From Nocardia tengchongensis (lineage in GTDB: Bacteria > Actinomycetota > Actinomycetes > Mycobacteriales > Mycobacteriaceae), in the NCBI RefSeq assembly GCF_018362975.1, contig NZ_CP074371.1, positions 3,472,001-3,536,000 of the forward strand: a stretch of DNA of 64,000 nt, given 5' to 3'. Below the pieces are notes generated by a model. That model was not told where the DNA came from, did no database searches, and saw nothing but the letters and a program-made list of their open reading frames with translations. The first letter of the stretch is position 1; every line of letters starts with the position of its first letter. Shown one piece after another: positions 50,510 to 59,861 of the stretch. The translations under genes were made by a program, and so were the position numbers.

Positions 50510-51490
50510 TTAGCGGCGGAACAGGGCGCGATGGGCCGCGGGGGTCGTGCCCAGCAGCCGGTGGAAGTGGTGGCGCAGATTGACCCCGGTGCCCAGCCCG
50601 GAATCGGCGGCGATGCGATCCATGGTGTCGTCGGTCGATTCCAGCAGCAGGCGCGCGTGATCCACGCGCTGCTGCAGCAGCCACTGCTGCGGGCTGGCGC
50701 CGGTGCGGTCGCGGAACCGGCGGGTGAAGGTGCGCCGCGACATCAGCGCCGTGCGGGCCCAGCCGTCCAGGTCCACCGGCTCGTCGAGATGCGTTCTGGC
50801 CCAGACCATGGCGTGCTCGATCGCATCGTGATCCGTCGACTCCGGCACCGCCACCGGGATGTACTGCGCCTGCGAGCCACTGCGGTGCGGGGCCAGCACC
50901 AGCACCCGGGCCAGCGCGGCGGCCACCCGGCTGCCGTGGTCGGCGCGCACCAGATGCAGGCAGCAGTCCAGGGCGGCGGCGGTGCCCGCGGAGGTGATCA
51001 GGTCGCCGTCATCGGACCACAATCGGTCGGCGCGCACCCGCACCGCCGGAAAGGCGCGGGCCAGCTCCGCGGCCGCAGACCAATGCGTGGTGATCTCGCG
51101 GCCGTCGGCCAGACCGCTCGCCGCCACCGCCCACGAGCCCAGGCACAGGCCGACGATTCGCGCGCCGCGTGCGTGCGCCCGGTGTAGCGCGTCCCGAATG
51201 GTCTCGGGCAGTGGGCGATCGAGCTCCCAGCTGGGGATCACCACGGTATCGGCGGTCTCGGTCGCCTCCAGGCCGTGACCGACCACGATGTCGAAACCCG
51301 CGGTGGTGGCGATGGTTCCGGGCTGCTCGGCGCACACCACCACCCGGTAGGGGCTGCCGTCCGGGCCGCCCGCGCCGATCCGGCCGAACACCAGCGTCGG
51401 GACGGACAGGTGGAACGGGCTGACCCCGTCGTAGATCAGCACGGCGACGGTATGCCGGGCGTCGGACGCGGTGAGCGGGGCGATACTCAT
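50510..51490 (-). CDS. GlxA/FtrA-type AraC regulator with DJ-1/PfpI domain
   Basis: 326 residues from ATG 51490. DJ-1-like domain: HTVAVLIYDGVSPFHLSVPT, the elbow IVGLCLGSWAVAASGLADGR. C-terminal AraC domain: TALMSRRTFTRRFRDRTGAS, PQQWLLQQRVDHARLLLEST and GLGTGVNLRHHFHRLLGTTP. The elbow Cys (GLCLGS) is kept. Divergent from the metallo-hydrolase gene; probably its regulator. Ligand unknown. Confidence 0.9.
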   Translation of the reverse strand: MSIAPLTASDARHTVAVLIYDGVSPFHLSVPTLVFGRIGAGGPDGSPYRVVVCAEQPGTIATTAGFDIVVGHGLEATETADTVVIPSWELDRPLPETIRDALHRAHARGARIVGLCLGSWAVAASGLADGREITTHWSAAAELARAFPAVRVRADRLWSDDGDLITSAGTAAALDCCLHLVRADHGSRVAAALARVLVLAPHRSGSQAQYIPVAVPESTDHDAIEHAMVWARTHLDEPVDLDGWARTALMSRRTFTRRFRDRTGASPQQWLLQQRVDHARLLLESTDDTMDRIAADSGLGTGVNLRHHFHRLLGTTPAAHRALFRR

Positions 51491-51561
51491 GGCCCGATTT
51501 TATCGATAAGGGGCCTGCGGGCCACTGTCGGCGCGGATCGTTCGCAACGAAACTCGATGGC

Positions 51562-52341
51562 ATGACGAACACGATCAACACCGCCACCACCGTCGAACTG
51601 CTCCACATCGGCGGCCCCACAGTGCGATTCGCCTACGGCGACCTGGTCTGGCTGACCGACCCCACCTTCGACGGCCCGAGTGAGCACCAGGGCCGGGTCA
51701 CCCTCGTCAAACTGACCGGTCCCGCCGTGCCCGCCGCCGAGATCGGGCCGGTGGACGTCGTGCTGCTCTCGCACGACCAGCACGCCGACAACCTCGACGT
51801 ATCCGGGCGGGAATTCCTGGCGAACGTGGAGACAGTGCTGTCCACTCCGGACGCGGCCGGACGCATCGAAGGCGTTCGCGGGCTGGCGAACTGGGAGTCG
51901 GTGCAGATCGGCGCGGTGACCGTGACCGGGGTGCCCGCGCTGCACGGGCCCGAGGGGTGCGAGCCGATCACGGGCGTGGTCACCGGATTCGTGCTGCAGG
52001 CCGACGGACTGCCGACGGTGTACGTCTCGGGCGACAACGCCTCGGTCGAGTACGTGGAGCGGATCGCCGAACGCTTCGGCCGCATCGATCTCGCCATCCT
52101 GAATGTCGGCGGCGCGAATGTCGGCGCGTTCGGCGACCACGATCTGACCCTCAACGGCCGCACCGCCGCCCAGGCGTCGATCGCGCTCGGCGACGCGCTG
52201 ATCGTCCCCGTGCACGCGGAGGGCTGGGCGCACTTCTCCGAGCACCTCGACTACCTGGCGCACCGGTTCGCGCTCGCGGACCGCGGCCACCTGCTGCGCA
52301 TTCCGACGCCCGGCGAGGTGCTCACGCTCGCGGCAGCGTGA
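51562..52341 (+). CDS. Metallo-beta-lactamase-fold hydrolase (UlaG-like)
   Basis: 259 residues from ATG 51562. Metal ligands: VVLLSHDQHADNLDVSGREF (HxxxxHxDN, UlaG-like), HGPEG, VSGDNAS and VPVHAEGWAHFSEHLDYL. The fold and HDQHADN motif match the UlaG/RomA-like group acting on lactones or phospho-esters. Divergent from the GlxA-type regulator. Confidence 0.85.
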   Translation: MTNTINTATTVELLHIGGPTVRFAYGDLVWLTDPTFDGPSEHQGRVTLVKLTGPAVPAAEIGPVDVVLLSHDQHADNLDVSGREFLANVETVLSTPDAAGRIEGVRGLANWESVQIGAVTVTGVPALHGPEGCEPITGVVTGFVLQADGLPTVYVSGDNASVEYVERIAERFGRIDLAILNVGGANVGAFGDHDLTLNGRTAAQASIALGDALIVPVHAEGWAHFSEHLDYLAHRFALADRGHLLRIPTPGEVLTLAAA

Positions 52342-52447
52342 GCGGCCGGCCGGCGCCGCGATACGCGATTGCCTGCCGATTGCCCGGATCCGAAATCGGG
52401 CCGTGGCGCTCATGGCGGCGCGGCCCCGGCCGGGGAACGATGACGGT

Positions 52448-53557
52448 ATGAGAATCGGGGTTCCACGCGAGGTCAAGGAACAGGAATACCGCGTCGCCCT
52501 CACCCCGGCCGGCGCCGGGGAACTGGTGCGGCACGGACACGAGGTGCTGATCGAGGCCGGAGCGGGCATCGGTTCCGGATTCCCCGACGCCGCCTACCTC
52601 GAGGCGGGAGCCCGCACCGCGCCACACGCCGACGACGTGTGGGGCGCCGCCGAACTGGTGCTGAAGGTGAAAGAGCCCATCGCCGAGGAGTATCCGCGCA
52701 TGCGGGAGGGGCAGGTGCTGTTCACCTTCCTGCACCTGGCCGCCTCGCGGGAATGCACCGACGCCATCCTGCGCTCCGGCATCACCGCCATCGCCTACGA
52801 GACCGTGCGCGCCGCCGACGGCAGCCTGCCGCTGCTCGCCCCCATGAGTGAAGTGGCGGGCAAGCTCGGCAGCATGGTCGGGGCGTATCACCTGATGTCG
52901 CCGCAGGGCGGGTCCGGTGTGCTACTCGGCGGGGTGCCGGGCGTGCGGCCGGCGGACGCGGTGGTGCTGGGCGGGGGAGTGGCGGGCAGCAACGCGGCCA
53001 ACGTCGCGGTCGGGATGGGGGCGCGAGTCACGGTGCTGGACACCAATATCGCGCGGTTACGCGAACTCGATGCCCGGTTCGGCGGACGCGTCATCACCAT
53101 CGGATCCAATGCGGCCGAGGTCGAGAAGGCCGTGCTCGCAGCGGATCTGGTGATCGGGTCTGTACTGGTGCCGGGTGCGCGCGCCCCGAAACTGGTGCCC
53201 GACAGTCTGGTTGCCCGGATGCGGCCGGGCGCGGTGCTCGTCGACATCGCCATCGATCAAGGCGGGTGCTTCGAGAGCTCACATCCCACCACCCACGCGA
53301 AACCGACATTCCAGGTGGCGGACACGCTGTTCTACTGCGTGGCCAACATGCCGGGCGCGGTGCCTCACACGTCCACCGTGGCGCTCACCAATGTGACGCT
53401 GCCGTATGCCCGCGCCATCGCGGAGCTGGGCTGGTCCGGTGCGTGCGCCGCGGATCCCGGCCTGGCTCAGGGTTTGACGGCCGACGCCGGGCGGCTCTAC
53501 ACGCCGGAGGTCGCCGCGGCGCACGGGCTGCGGCCCGCGGTCCGCGTCGGCTCCTGA
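52448..53557 (+). CDS. ald: Alanine dehydrogenase
   Basis: 369 residues from ATG 52448 (MRIGVPREVKEQEYRVALTP). NAD-binding AVVLGGGVAGSNAANVAVGM, catalytic Lys in AELVLKVKEP, His in VLFTFLHLAASRECTD, and IDQGGCFESSHPTTHAKPTF. Reversibly converts alanine to pyruvate and ammonia. Full length. Ends at a bidirectional terminator facing sigJ. Confidence 0.96.
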   Translation: MRIGVPREVKEQEYRVALTPAGAGELVRHGHEVLIEAGAGIGSGFPDAAYLEAGARTAPHADDVWGAAELVLKVKEPIAEEYPRMREGQVLFTFLHLAASRECTDAILRSGITAIAYETVRAADGSLPLLAPMSEVAGKLGSMVGAYHLMSPQGGSGVLLGGVPGVRPADAVVLGGGVAGSNAANVAVGMGARVTVLDTNIARLRELDARFGGRVITIGSNAAEVEKAVLAADLVIGSVLVPGARAPKLVPDSLVARMRPGAVLVDIAIDQGGCFESSHPTTHAKPTFQVADTLFYCVANMPGAVPHTSTVALTNVTLPYARAIAELGWSGACAADPGLAQGLTADAGRLYTPEVAAAHGLRPAVRVGS

Positions 53558-53562
53558 CCCGG

Positions 53563-53604
53563 CGGCGGGCCCGCGACCGGGTGAATCCGGTTGCGGGCCC
53601 GCCG
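53563..53604. terminator. Bidirectional terminator between ald and sigJ
   Basis: Eighteen-base arms 53563-53580 and 53587-53604 (two mismatches) around GTGAAT, followed by TTTCC on the plus side. Confidence 0.88.
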
Positions 53605-53614
53605 TTTCCGTCGG

Positions 53615-54571
53615 TCAGTTGTCGGTCGAGCCGAGCGCCCAGTCCGGGCCCGCGCCGTCGGCCGGGATGTCGTGCAGCTTGTCCGGGTTGCGCACCACAT
53701 CGATCTTGGTGATCCGGCCCTCGTCGATGGTGAACGAGAAGACGCCGGTGTTCTTGCCGTCGAACACCACCAGCCCGGGACGGCCGTTGACCAGCACCGG
53801 GCGACCCCACGCGCCACCGACCTCGGACGCGAACTTCAGGAACCCGAGCAGTGTCTTGGCCACCTTGTCGGCGCCGTGCATCGGGTGCAGGAACGCCTGG
53901 ACCTTGCCGCCGCCGTCGGAGGTGAAGGTGACGTTGGAATCCAGCACGCCCAGCAGTGCGCTCAGATCGCCGGACCGCCAGGCCACCGCGAACGCCGACA
54001 CCACCTTCTCGTGCTCGTCGGCGCTGGCCGGGAAGCGGGGCGTGCCCTCCTCCACGTGTTTGCGTGCGCGCGAAGCCAACTGGCGCACCGCCGCCGGGGT
54101 CCGGCCCACCACTTCCGCGACCTCGGGACCGGTCATGCCGAAGACGTCCTGCAGCACGAACGCGGTCCGTTCGGCGGGCGAGAGCGATTCCAGCACCACC
54201 AGCAGGGCCGTGGTGACCCGCTCGTCCTGCGAGATGCGGTCGGCCGGGTCGTCCCAAGTGGTGATCTCCGGCTCCGGAAGCCATTCGCCCACATACTGTT
54301 CGCGCCGGGCGCGCGCCGACCCGAGATAGTCCAGGGCCAGGCGGCCGGTGACCGTGGTCAGCCAGGCGCGCAGATTCTCGATATCCGCACCCTCCGGACT
54401 GGTCTCGTAGTACCGGACCAGCCGCAGCCACGCCTCCTGCACCACATCGTCGGCGTCGCTGAGACTGCCGAGCGTGCTGTACGCGACCCGCCGCAAATAC
54501 CCGCGATGCTCCTCGAACCGCCGCGCCAGCTCGGCCTGATCGGGCCCGTTCCGCCGTCCGTCACCACTCAT
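53615..54571 (-). CDS. sigJ: ECF41-type RNA polymerase sigma factor (SigJ-like) with SnoaL-like C-terminal domain
   Basis: 318 residues from ATG 54571. Region 2: EEHRGYLRRVAYSTLGSLSD, DADDVVQEAWLRLVRYYETS; region 4: LESLSPAERTAFVLQDVFGM, PEVAEVVGRTPAAVRQLASR. The C-terminal part, VVSAFAVAWRSGDLSALLGV to RPGLVVFDGK, is the SnoaL-like domain of group ECF41 that controls activity in place of an anti-sigma factor. An ECF41-like promoter lies upstream. Usual ECF41 partners (carboxymuconolactone decarboxylase or oxidoreductase genes) are not adjacent. Confidence 0.92.
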   Translation of the reverse strand: MSGDGRRNGPDQAELARRFEEHRGYLRRVAYSTLGSLSDADDVVQEAWLRLVRYYETSPEGADIENLRAWLTTVTGRLALDYLGSARARREQYVGEWLPEPEITTWDDPADRISQDERVTTALLVVLESLSPAERTAFVLQDVFGMTGPEVAEVVGRTPAAVRQLASRARKHVEEGTPRFPASADEHEKVVSAFAVAWRSGDLSALLGVLDSNVTFTSDGGGKVQAFLHPMHGADKVAKTLLGFLKFASEVGGAWGRPVLVNGRPGLVVFDGKNTGVFSFTIDEGRITKIDVVRNPDKLHDIPADGAGPDWALGSTDN

Positions 54572-54626
54572 CGCACACCCTCGCCTTCGCTCACGCCCGC
54601 CCGCCGGGCGAACCGTCTACAGCACC

Positions 54627-54653
54627 GACGAAACAGTTCGGCGGACTGTGACA
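54627..54653 (-). promoter_or_regulatory. Probable ECF41 promoter of sigJ
   Basis: On the minus strand TGTCACA (54647-54653), 16 bases, then CGTC (54627-54630), about 55 bases upstream of the start. TGTCACA/CGTC is the motif described for ECF41 sigma factors, so SigJ probably drives its own gene. Confidence 0.75.
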
Positions 54654-54924
54654 TTCACCTGACGAACATAGCCAACCCGACCGGCCGGTTCAGGAACTCT
54701 GAACCCGGCCACGCCCGATTCCGTCGGAGGCCGAAGGGGAGGACGGCCATAGCCACGGTGCTGCCACAAGGAAGGCGACACTGGCGGCGCGACCCGCGTT
54801 GCACCAGAGGTTGCACCGCGTCCCCGAAGGGGCCACCCTGTCCGGCACCTGTCCGAGCAGTTGTGGGCAGGTTGCACCGCGCACCTATGTCGCGAAGCAT
54901 GTGCCGCGCCCCCGCGCCTGCCAG
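54654..54924. other. Intergenic with two GGTTGCACCGCG repeats
   Basis: About 270 bases without a gene. GGTTGCACCGCG occurs at 54809-54820 and 54870-54881, 61 bases apart, with a partial copy near 54797. Meaning unknown; could be regulator half-sites. Confidence 0.5.
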
Positions 54925-55902
54925 TCAGCGCCGCAGGTAGGCGGCGGCCGCAGCCGCCAGGGCGGTGGCAACCTGCACCGCCTCCGAGAGTCGCACCGCG
55001 CGGCGGAGGTCGGGGACGCGGGGGACCGGTCCATCGCCCAGGGTGGGTCGCATCTCGATGCCGTGCTGGTATTCGGTGCGGCCGCCCAGGGTCACGCCCA
55101 GCGCGCCCGCCATGGAGGCTTCGGCCACACCGGCATTCGGGCTCGGATGCTTGCCGGCATCACGCCGCCAAGCTCGCCATGCATCGGCCGGGCGGCCGCC
55201 GATCACCGGCGCGAGGGTGGTGGTGAGCAGGCCGCTGAGGCGGGCGGGCGCGAGATTGGCGACATCGTCGGTGCGTGCGGCTGCCCAGCCGAACCGCTCG
55301 TAGCGCTCGTTGCGGTAGCCGACCATCGCGTCGAGGGTATTGATCGCCCGATACGCCAGCAGGCCCGGAACTCCTACCACCGCGCCCCAGAACAGCGGCG
55401 CCACAGTCGCATCCGACGTGTTCTCGGCAATCGATTCCAGCGCGGCCCGCGCCAGCCCGTCCGCGTCGAGCGCCTCGGGATCGCGGCCGCACAGCGACGG
55501 CAGCAACGCCCGCGCGCCCTCGATATCGCCGGACTCGAGCCGGTCCGCCATCTCCCGCCCGGTCTTCGCCAGGGTGGTCCCGCCGAGCACGGTCCAGGTC
55601 GCGGCGGCGGTCACGACAACTTCTCCGAGCGCCCCCGCCACGGTGACATCGCCCCGCCGCCGCCCGTTCCGCCCGGCCCGGCCGGACACCGCCCGCCGCA
55701 GCCCGATACCAAGCCCGGTGACAGCTCCGACCAGCACAACTTCGTGCACCACCCCGGCCGCCCGACTGTCGCGATAGGTGACCCGCTCGACCCGCATTGC
55801 CGCCGAACCGAACCCGGCCACCGGATGCCCGCGCCGAGGATCGCCCAGCACCCGATCGAGTCCGAACCCGAGCAGCAGCCCGGCCGCAGAAGCAGTCCCC
55901 AT
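54925..55902 (-). CDS. cobD: Adenosylcobinamide-phosphate synthase (CobD/CbiB)
   Basis: About 325 residues; starts at ATG 55902 (MGTASAAGLLLGFGLDRVLG) or six bases earlier. Hydrophobic segments plus DPRRGHPVAGFGSAAMRVER, ALESIAENTSDATVAPLFWG and AGVAEASMAGALGVTLGGRT are typical. Membrane enzyme that attaches aminopropanol (or its phosphate) to adenosylcobyric acid. Its partner CobC is encoded 1.6 kb away on the other strand. Confidence 0.94.
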   Translation of the reverse strand: MGTASAAGLLLGFGLDRVLGDPRRGHPVAGFGSAAMRVERVTYRDSRAAGVVHEVVLVGAVTGLGIGLRRAVSGRAGRNGRRRGDVTVAGALGEVVVTAAATWTVLGGTTLAKTGREMADRLESGDIEGARALLPSLCGRDPEALDADGLARAALESIAENTSDATVAPLFWGAVVGVPGLLAYRAINTLDAMVGYRNERYERFGWAAARTDDVANLAPARLSGLLTTTLAPVIGGRPADAWRAWRRDAGKHPSPNAGVAEASMAGALGVTLGGRTEYQHGIEMRPTLGDGPVPRVPDLRRAVRLSEAVQVATALAAAAAAYLRR

Positions 55903-55955
55903 ACGCACCCGGCGAGGTTAGCGGAGGCTCGCACCCCGACCGGCTGCGGCCGCAG

Positions 55956-56915
55956 TCAGCGCCGGGTGCCGCCGTAGCGGTCGGCCAGACGGGCCTCGTT
56001 GGTGGCGGGTTTCGGCTTCGGTGCCGGGTCGTTCGGCTTCGCAGCCTTCGTCGGAGCGGGCGTTTCCGCCGAGAGGTTCTCGGTCGTCGCGGTGTTCGTC
56101 GCCTGGGCGGCGGTGGCCGGTTGGGCGGCCGCTTCGGACTTCTCGCGGCGGCGGGCACGGATCTCGGACCACACGAAGTAGCCGAGGCCCAGGGGCGCCA
56201 TGACGCCGAAGGCCAGCCATTGCAGGCCGTAGGAGAGGTACGGGCCCGCGTCGAGTTGGGGGAGGGTGTCGGGGGTGAAGGTGCCCGGCTGGCCCGCATC
56301 GAGCTGGAGGTAGCCGCCGAGGCCGTCGGTGGGGATCGGGGTCAGGGGGAGACCCAGGACCGCGGCTTCCTGCTGGGTGTCGGTCGAATAGACCTGGCGG
56401 TAGCCGTCTTCGGTGGTCGGGGGCTTCTTCTCGATGATGCCCTCGGAGGCGCGGACGCGGGCTTCGAGGTGTTGCGGACCGGTGGGCGGTGCGGCGATCA
56501 CCGGGGGACGGGTGCCGCCCTGGGCCGCCGCGATCTGGCCGCGGTCGACCAGCAGGGTGCGGCCGTCGTCGAGGCGGAAGGCGGCCAGGACGGTGTAGGC
56601 GGGCTGGCCGTCGAGGTGACGCAGCCGGACCAGCACCATCGAATCCTGGACGTAGCTGCCGGTGGCGGTGGCACGCCGCCATTCGGTGTTCTTGCCGTCG
56701 CCGCCCAGCATGGTCGTGACATCCACCGGATCGGCGTGCACCGAACTGGCGATCCGGTCATTGCGTTCGGAGGTGCGGGTGTTCTTGCCCAGCTGCCAGG
56801 GGGCGAGCACGGTGAAACACAGGTAGGCGAATCCGGCCACCACGACCGCGAGGATCAGCCAGCTGGGACGCAGCAGGAAGGTGAGGCGGCGCAGCAGCGC
56901 GGTTATCGAACTCAT
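55956..56915 (-). CDS. SURF1-family cytochrome oxidase assembly protein
   Basis: 319 residues from ATG 56915, overlapping the ptpA stop by four bases. Two membrane helices: LILAVVVAGFAYLCFTVLAP near the start and YGLQWLAFGVMAPLGLGYFV near residue 240, with NTEWRRATATGSYVQDSMVL and LDDGRTLLVDRGQIAA between. SURF1 helps insert heme into cytochrome c oxidase. The C-terminal 60 residues are Ala/Pro/Lys-rich and probably disordered. Confidence 0.92.
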   Translation of the reverse strand: MSSITALLRRLTFLLRPSWLILAVVVAGFAYLCFTVLAPWQLGKNTRTSERNDRIASSVHADPVDVTTMLGGDGKNTEWRRATATGSYVQDSMVLVRLRHLDGQPAYTVLAAFRLDDGRTLLVDRGQIAAAQGGTRPPVIAAPPTGPQHLEARVRASEGIIEKKPPTTEDGYRQVYSTDTQQEAAVLGLPLTPIPTDGLGGYLQLDAGQPGTFTPDTLPQLDAGPYLSYGLQWLAFGVMAPLGLGYFVWSEIRARRREKSEAAAQPATAAQATNTATTENLSAETPAPTKAAKPNDPAPKPKPATNEARLADRYGGTRR

Positions 56916-57418
56916 GCGTCCCCCCGGGTATCCCCGGCGGTCTCGCCGAGCTGTTCGCGCACCCAGTCCAGCATGCCCGGCACGGCCGCCTCGATCTGCT
57001 CGCGAACCAACGCGAAATCGGACTGATCGCCGTAGTAGGGGTCGGGCACCGAGCGGCCGTCCGCGTGCGGGTCGAAGCTGCGCAGCAGTCGCCGCCGATC
57101 CGACGGCACCCCCAGCCGGGCCAGGTCCCGTTCGTGCCCGGCATCCAGGGCCACCACCAGGTCGGCGTCGCGATGATCGGCCCCGATCACGGCCGCGCAG
57201 TGCCCGGTCGGATACCCGTACGCGATCAACTCCCGGTTGGTCCGGTGATCGGCCTCGTCACCGACATGCCAGCTCCCGGTCCCGGCGCTGCTCACCCGCA
57301 CCCGATCCGCCAGCCCGGCGCGCTCCAGATGCGCCGCGAAGATCTTCTCGGCCATCGGGGAACGGCAGATGTTGCCGGTGCAGATAAACGTCACATGCAG
57401 GTCGCCCACGACAGCCAT
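56912..57418 (-). CDS. ptpA: Low-molecular-weight protein-tyrosine phosphatase
   Basis: 168 residues from ATG 57418. P-loop VTFICTGNICRSPMAEKIFA (C-x5-R-S) and the acid loop VPDPYYGDQSDFALV with catalytic Asp. Complete. In M. tuberculosis the orthologue PtpA is secreted and blocks phagosome maturation. Same neighbour order as there (cobC / ptpA / SURF1 / cobD), though the kinase gene ptkA is absent between. Confidence 0.95.
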   Translation of the reverse strand: MAVVGDLHVTFICTGNICRSPMAEKIFAAHLERAGLADRVRVSSAGTGSWHVGDEADHRTNRELIAYGYPTGHCAAVIGADHRDADLVVALDAGHERDLARLGVPSDRRRLLRSFDPHADGRSVPDPYYGDQSDFALVREQIEAAVPGMLDWVREQLGETAGDTRGDA

Positions 57419-57462
57419 TCTGGCCGGTAGGCGCGGAAGGCGGCCACGTAGGGTGGACGGCT

Positions 57463-58512
57463 GTGCCGGACGACACCGACTTCCCCGATTTCGACCATGC
57501 CAGGCTGCGGCACCACGGAGACGTGGACGCGCGCCCGGGCATGGTGGATTTCGCGGTGAACGTCCAGGGCAGTGCGCCGCCGCGGTGGCTGCGGGAACGG
57601 CTGGCCGGACGGCTCGGCGAGCTGGGACGGTACCCGGGCGACGCGGACGAGCGGGCGGCCCGCGAGGCGGTCGCCGCGCGGCACGGACGATCCGTCGACG
57701 AGGTGCTGTTGCTGGCGGGAGTCGCCGAGGGATTCGCCATGCTGCCGCGACTGGGGTCGCGACTCGCCGCGGTGATCCACCCGTCGTTCACCGAACCGGA
57801 GCTGGCGCTGCGCGAAGCGGGGGTGCCGGTGGCGCGGGTACTGCTCGAAGCGCCGTACCGGCTCGACGGCGCGGTCGTGCCCGAGGACGCGGACCTGGTG
57901 GTGATCGGCAATCCGACCAACCCCACCTCGGTGCTGCATCCGGCCGACAGCATTCGGGCGCTGCGACGGCCGGGTCGCATCGTGGTCGTGGACGAGGCCT
58001 TCGCGGACGCGGTGCCGGGGGAGCTGGAATCGCTTGCCGGAGAACACTATCCGGATGTGCTGGTGTTCCGAAGTCTCACCAAGACCTGGGCGCTGGCGGG
58101 ACTGCGCTGCGGATACGTGCTCGGCGCGCCCGAGGTGCTGGCCCGCTTGAATCACGGCCGCCCGCACTGGCCGCTGGGCACCCTGCAGCTGGAAGCCATT
58201 GCGGCGGTGAGTGAACCGGCCGCCGTCGCCGAAGCGCAGCGCAAGGCCGAGGCCATCGCCGCCGACCGCACCGCCATGATCCCGCGGCTGCGGGAACTGG
58301 GTGTCGAGGTGCACGAGCCCGCGGCCGGGCCGTTCCTGCTGCTGCGGGTGCCGGACGCGGAATTGCTGCGAAAGCGGCTCGCGGACAAGGGGATCGCGGT
58401 GCGCCGCGGTGATACCTTCCCCGGGCTGGAAACGGGTTACCTGCGGGTGGCGGTGCGGCCGGCGGAGGCCGTGGACCGGCTCGTCGCGGCCATCCGGGAC
58501 GTGGGCCTGTGA
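57463..58512 (+). CDS. cobC: Threonine-phosphate decarboxylase (CobC), PLP aminotransferase fold
   Basis: 349 residues from GTG 57463. MVDFAVNVQGSAPPRWLRER; PLP-binding VVIGNPTNPTSVLH; IVVDEAFADAVPGE; Schiff-base lysine in FRSLTKTWALAGLRCGYVLG; and RLADKGIAVRRGDTFPG. Produces aminopropanol phosphate for the nucleotide loop of cobalamin; CobD uses it. First gene of a plus-strand run. Confidence 0.92.
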   Translation: MPDDTDFPDFDHARLRHHGDVDARPGMVDFAVNVQGSAPPRWLRERLAGRLGELGRYPGDADERAAREAVAARHGRSVDEVLLLAGVAEGFAMLPRLGSRLAAVIHPSFTEPELALREAGVPVARVLLEAPYRLDGAVVPEDADLVVIGNPTNPTSVLHPADSIRALRRPGRIVVVDEAFADAVPGELESLAGEHYPDVLVFRSLTKTWALAGLRCGYVLGAPEVLARLNHGRPHWPLGTLQLEAIAAVSEPAAVAEAQRKAEAIAADRTAMIPRLRELGVEVHEPAAGPFLLLRVPDAELLRKRLADKGIAVRRGDTFPGLETGYLRVAVRPAEAVDRLVAAIRDVGL

Positions 58513-58563
58513 ACGTGGTTGTGAACGAGGACGTGGGCCGGTGATCGACAAGGAGGTTCGGTT

Positions 58564-59692
58564 GTGGTGACGACGGTGCGATTGGCGGATCTCATCGCGG
58601 CATTGGATGCGGCGTACCCGCCCCGGCTCGCCGAATCCTGGGATTCGGTGGGTCTGGTGTGCGGTGATCCCGGCGACCAGGTGACGCGGGTGCTGTTCGC
58701 CGTCGACGCCACCGCCGCGGTCGTCGACGAAGCCCTCGAGTGGGGCGCGCAGGCGCTGGTGGTCCACCACCCGCTGCTGCTGCGCGGCGTCGACACCGTC
58801 GCCGCCGATACCCCCAAAGGCGCGCTGCTGCACCGGCTCATCCGCTCCGGCTGCGCGCTGTTCACCGCTCACACCAACGCCGACTCCGCCGATCCCGGTG
58901 TCTCGGACGCGCTCGCGCAGGCCATCGGACTCACGATCACCGGTCCGCTCGACCCGAAACCACTGACGGCACTGGACAAGTGGGTGGTGCAGGTGCCGAT
59001 CACGCACCGCGACGCCGTGCTGGACGCCCTGTTCGCCGCGGGCGCGGGCACCGTCGGGAACTACTCCGACGCCGCCTGGACGGTCTCGGGCACCGGCCAG
59101 TTCCGTCCCCTCGAAGGCTCCAACCCGGCCCTCGGCGTGGCCGGTGAACTGCACGAGGTGTCCGAGGACCGGCTCGAGCTGGTCGCCCCGCCGTCGCGCC
59201 GGGCCGCCGTGCTGGCCGCGTTGCGCGCCGCGCACCCCTACGAGGAACCCGCCTACCACGTCACCGACGCGCCGCCTGCCCCGGCCTGGGCATCGGCCGC
59301 GTCGGCGAACTCCCGGCCCGGAAACCTTGCGCGAGTTCACCGCTCGCGTCCGCGCCGCCCTGCCCGACACCACCTGGGGGGTGCGCGCCGCGGGCGACCC
59401 GGACCGCGTCATCCGCACCGTCGCGGTCTGCGGCGGCGCGGGAGATTCCTTCCTGGGCAAGGTCTCCCGCCTCGGCGTCGACGCCTACGTCACCTCCGAC
59501 CTGCGCCACCACCCCGCCGACGAGCACCTGCGCGCCGGCGGCCCCGCCCTCGTCGACGCCGCCCACTGGGCCACCGAGTACCCGTGGTGCGCCCAGGCCG
59601 AAAGTGTGGTGCGCCACGCCCTGCCCGCCCTCGAGACCCGCGTCTCGACGCTGCGCACCGACCCCTGGACCATCGGCGCCTCGGACTGCTGA
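58564..59692 (+). CDS. Nif3/DUF34 (YbgI) family metal-binding protein, with two frameshifts
   Basis: GTG 58564 starts [20 protein letters not shown]. Metal ligands in [20 protein letters not shown] and [17 protein letters not shown]. The first frame is good to [16 protein letters not shown] (about 59280). Then [11 protein letters not shown] appears in a second frame and [20 protein letters not shown] in a third, running to [10 protein letters not shown] and a stop at 59692. Two single-base losses about 40 bases apart (about 59285 and 59327) explain this. The intact family member has about 375 residues. Likely sequencing errors, since both sides are well conserved. Confidence 0.85.
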
Positions 59693-59861
59693 CGCGTGAC
59701 CGGCACGACCTCCCCGACCCCGCCCGGCCCGGTGAATTTCCGGCCCGGCCCGGTCGGCGGGAGCGTTTGTCCTGCTAGGAGCGGGCTTGGCGTTTCAGGC
59801 CCGGCCGGGGCGGTACGGTGGGAGTCTTGAAATCGTCCTTAGCGTCCAGGAGACCTTCGCG

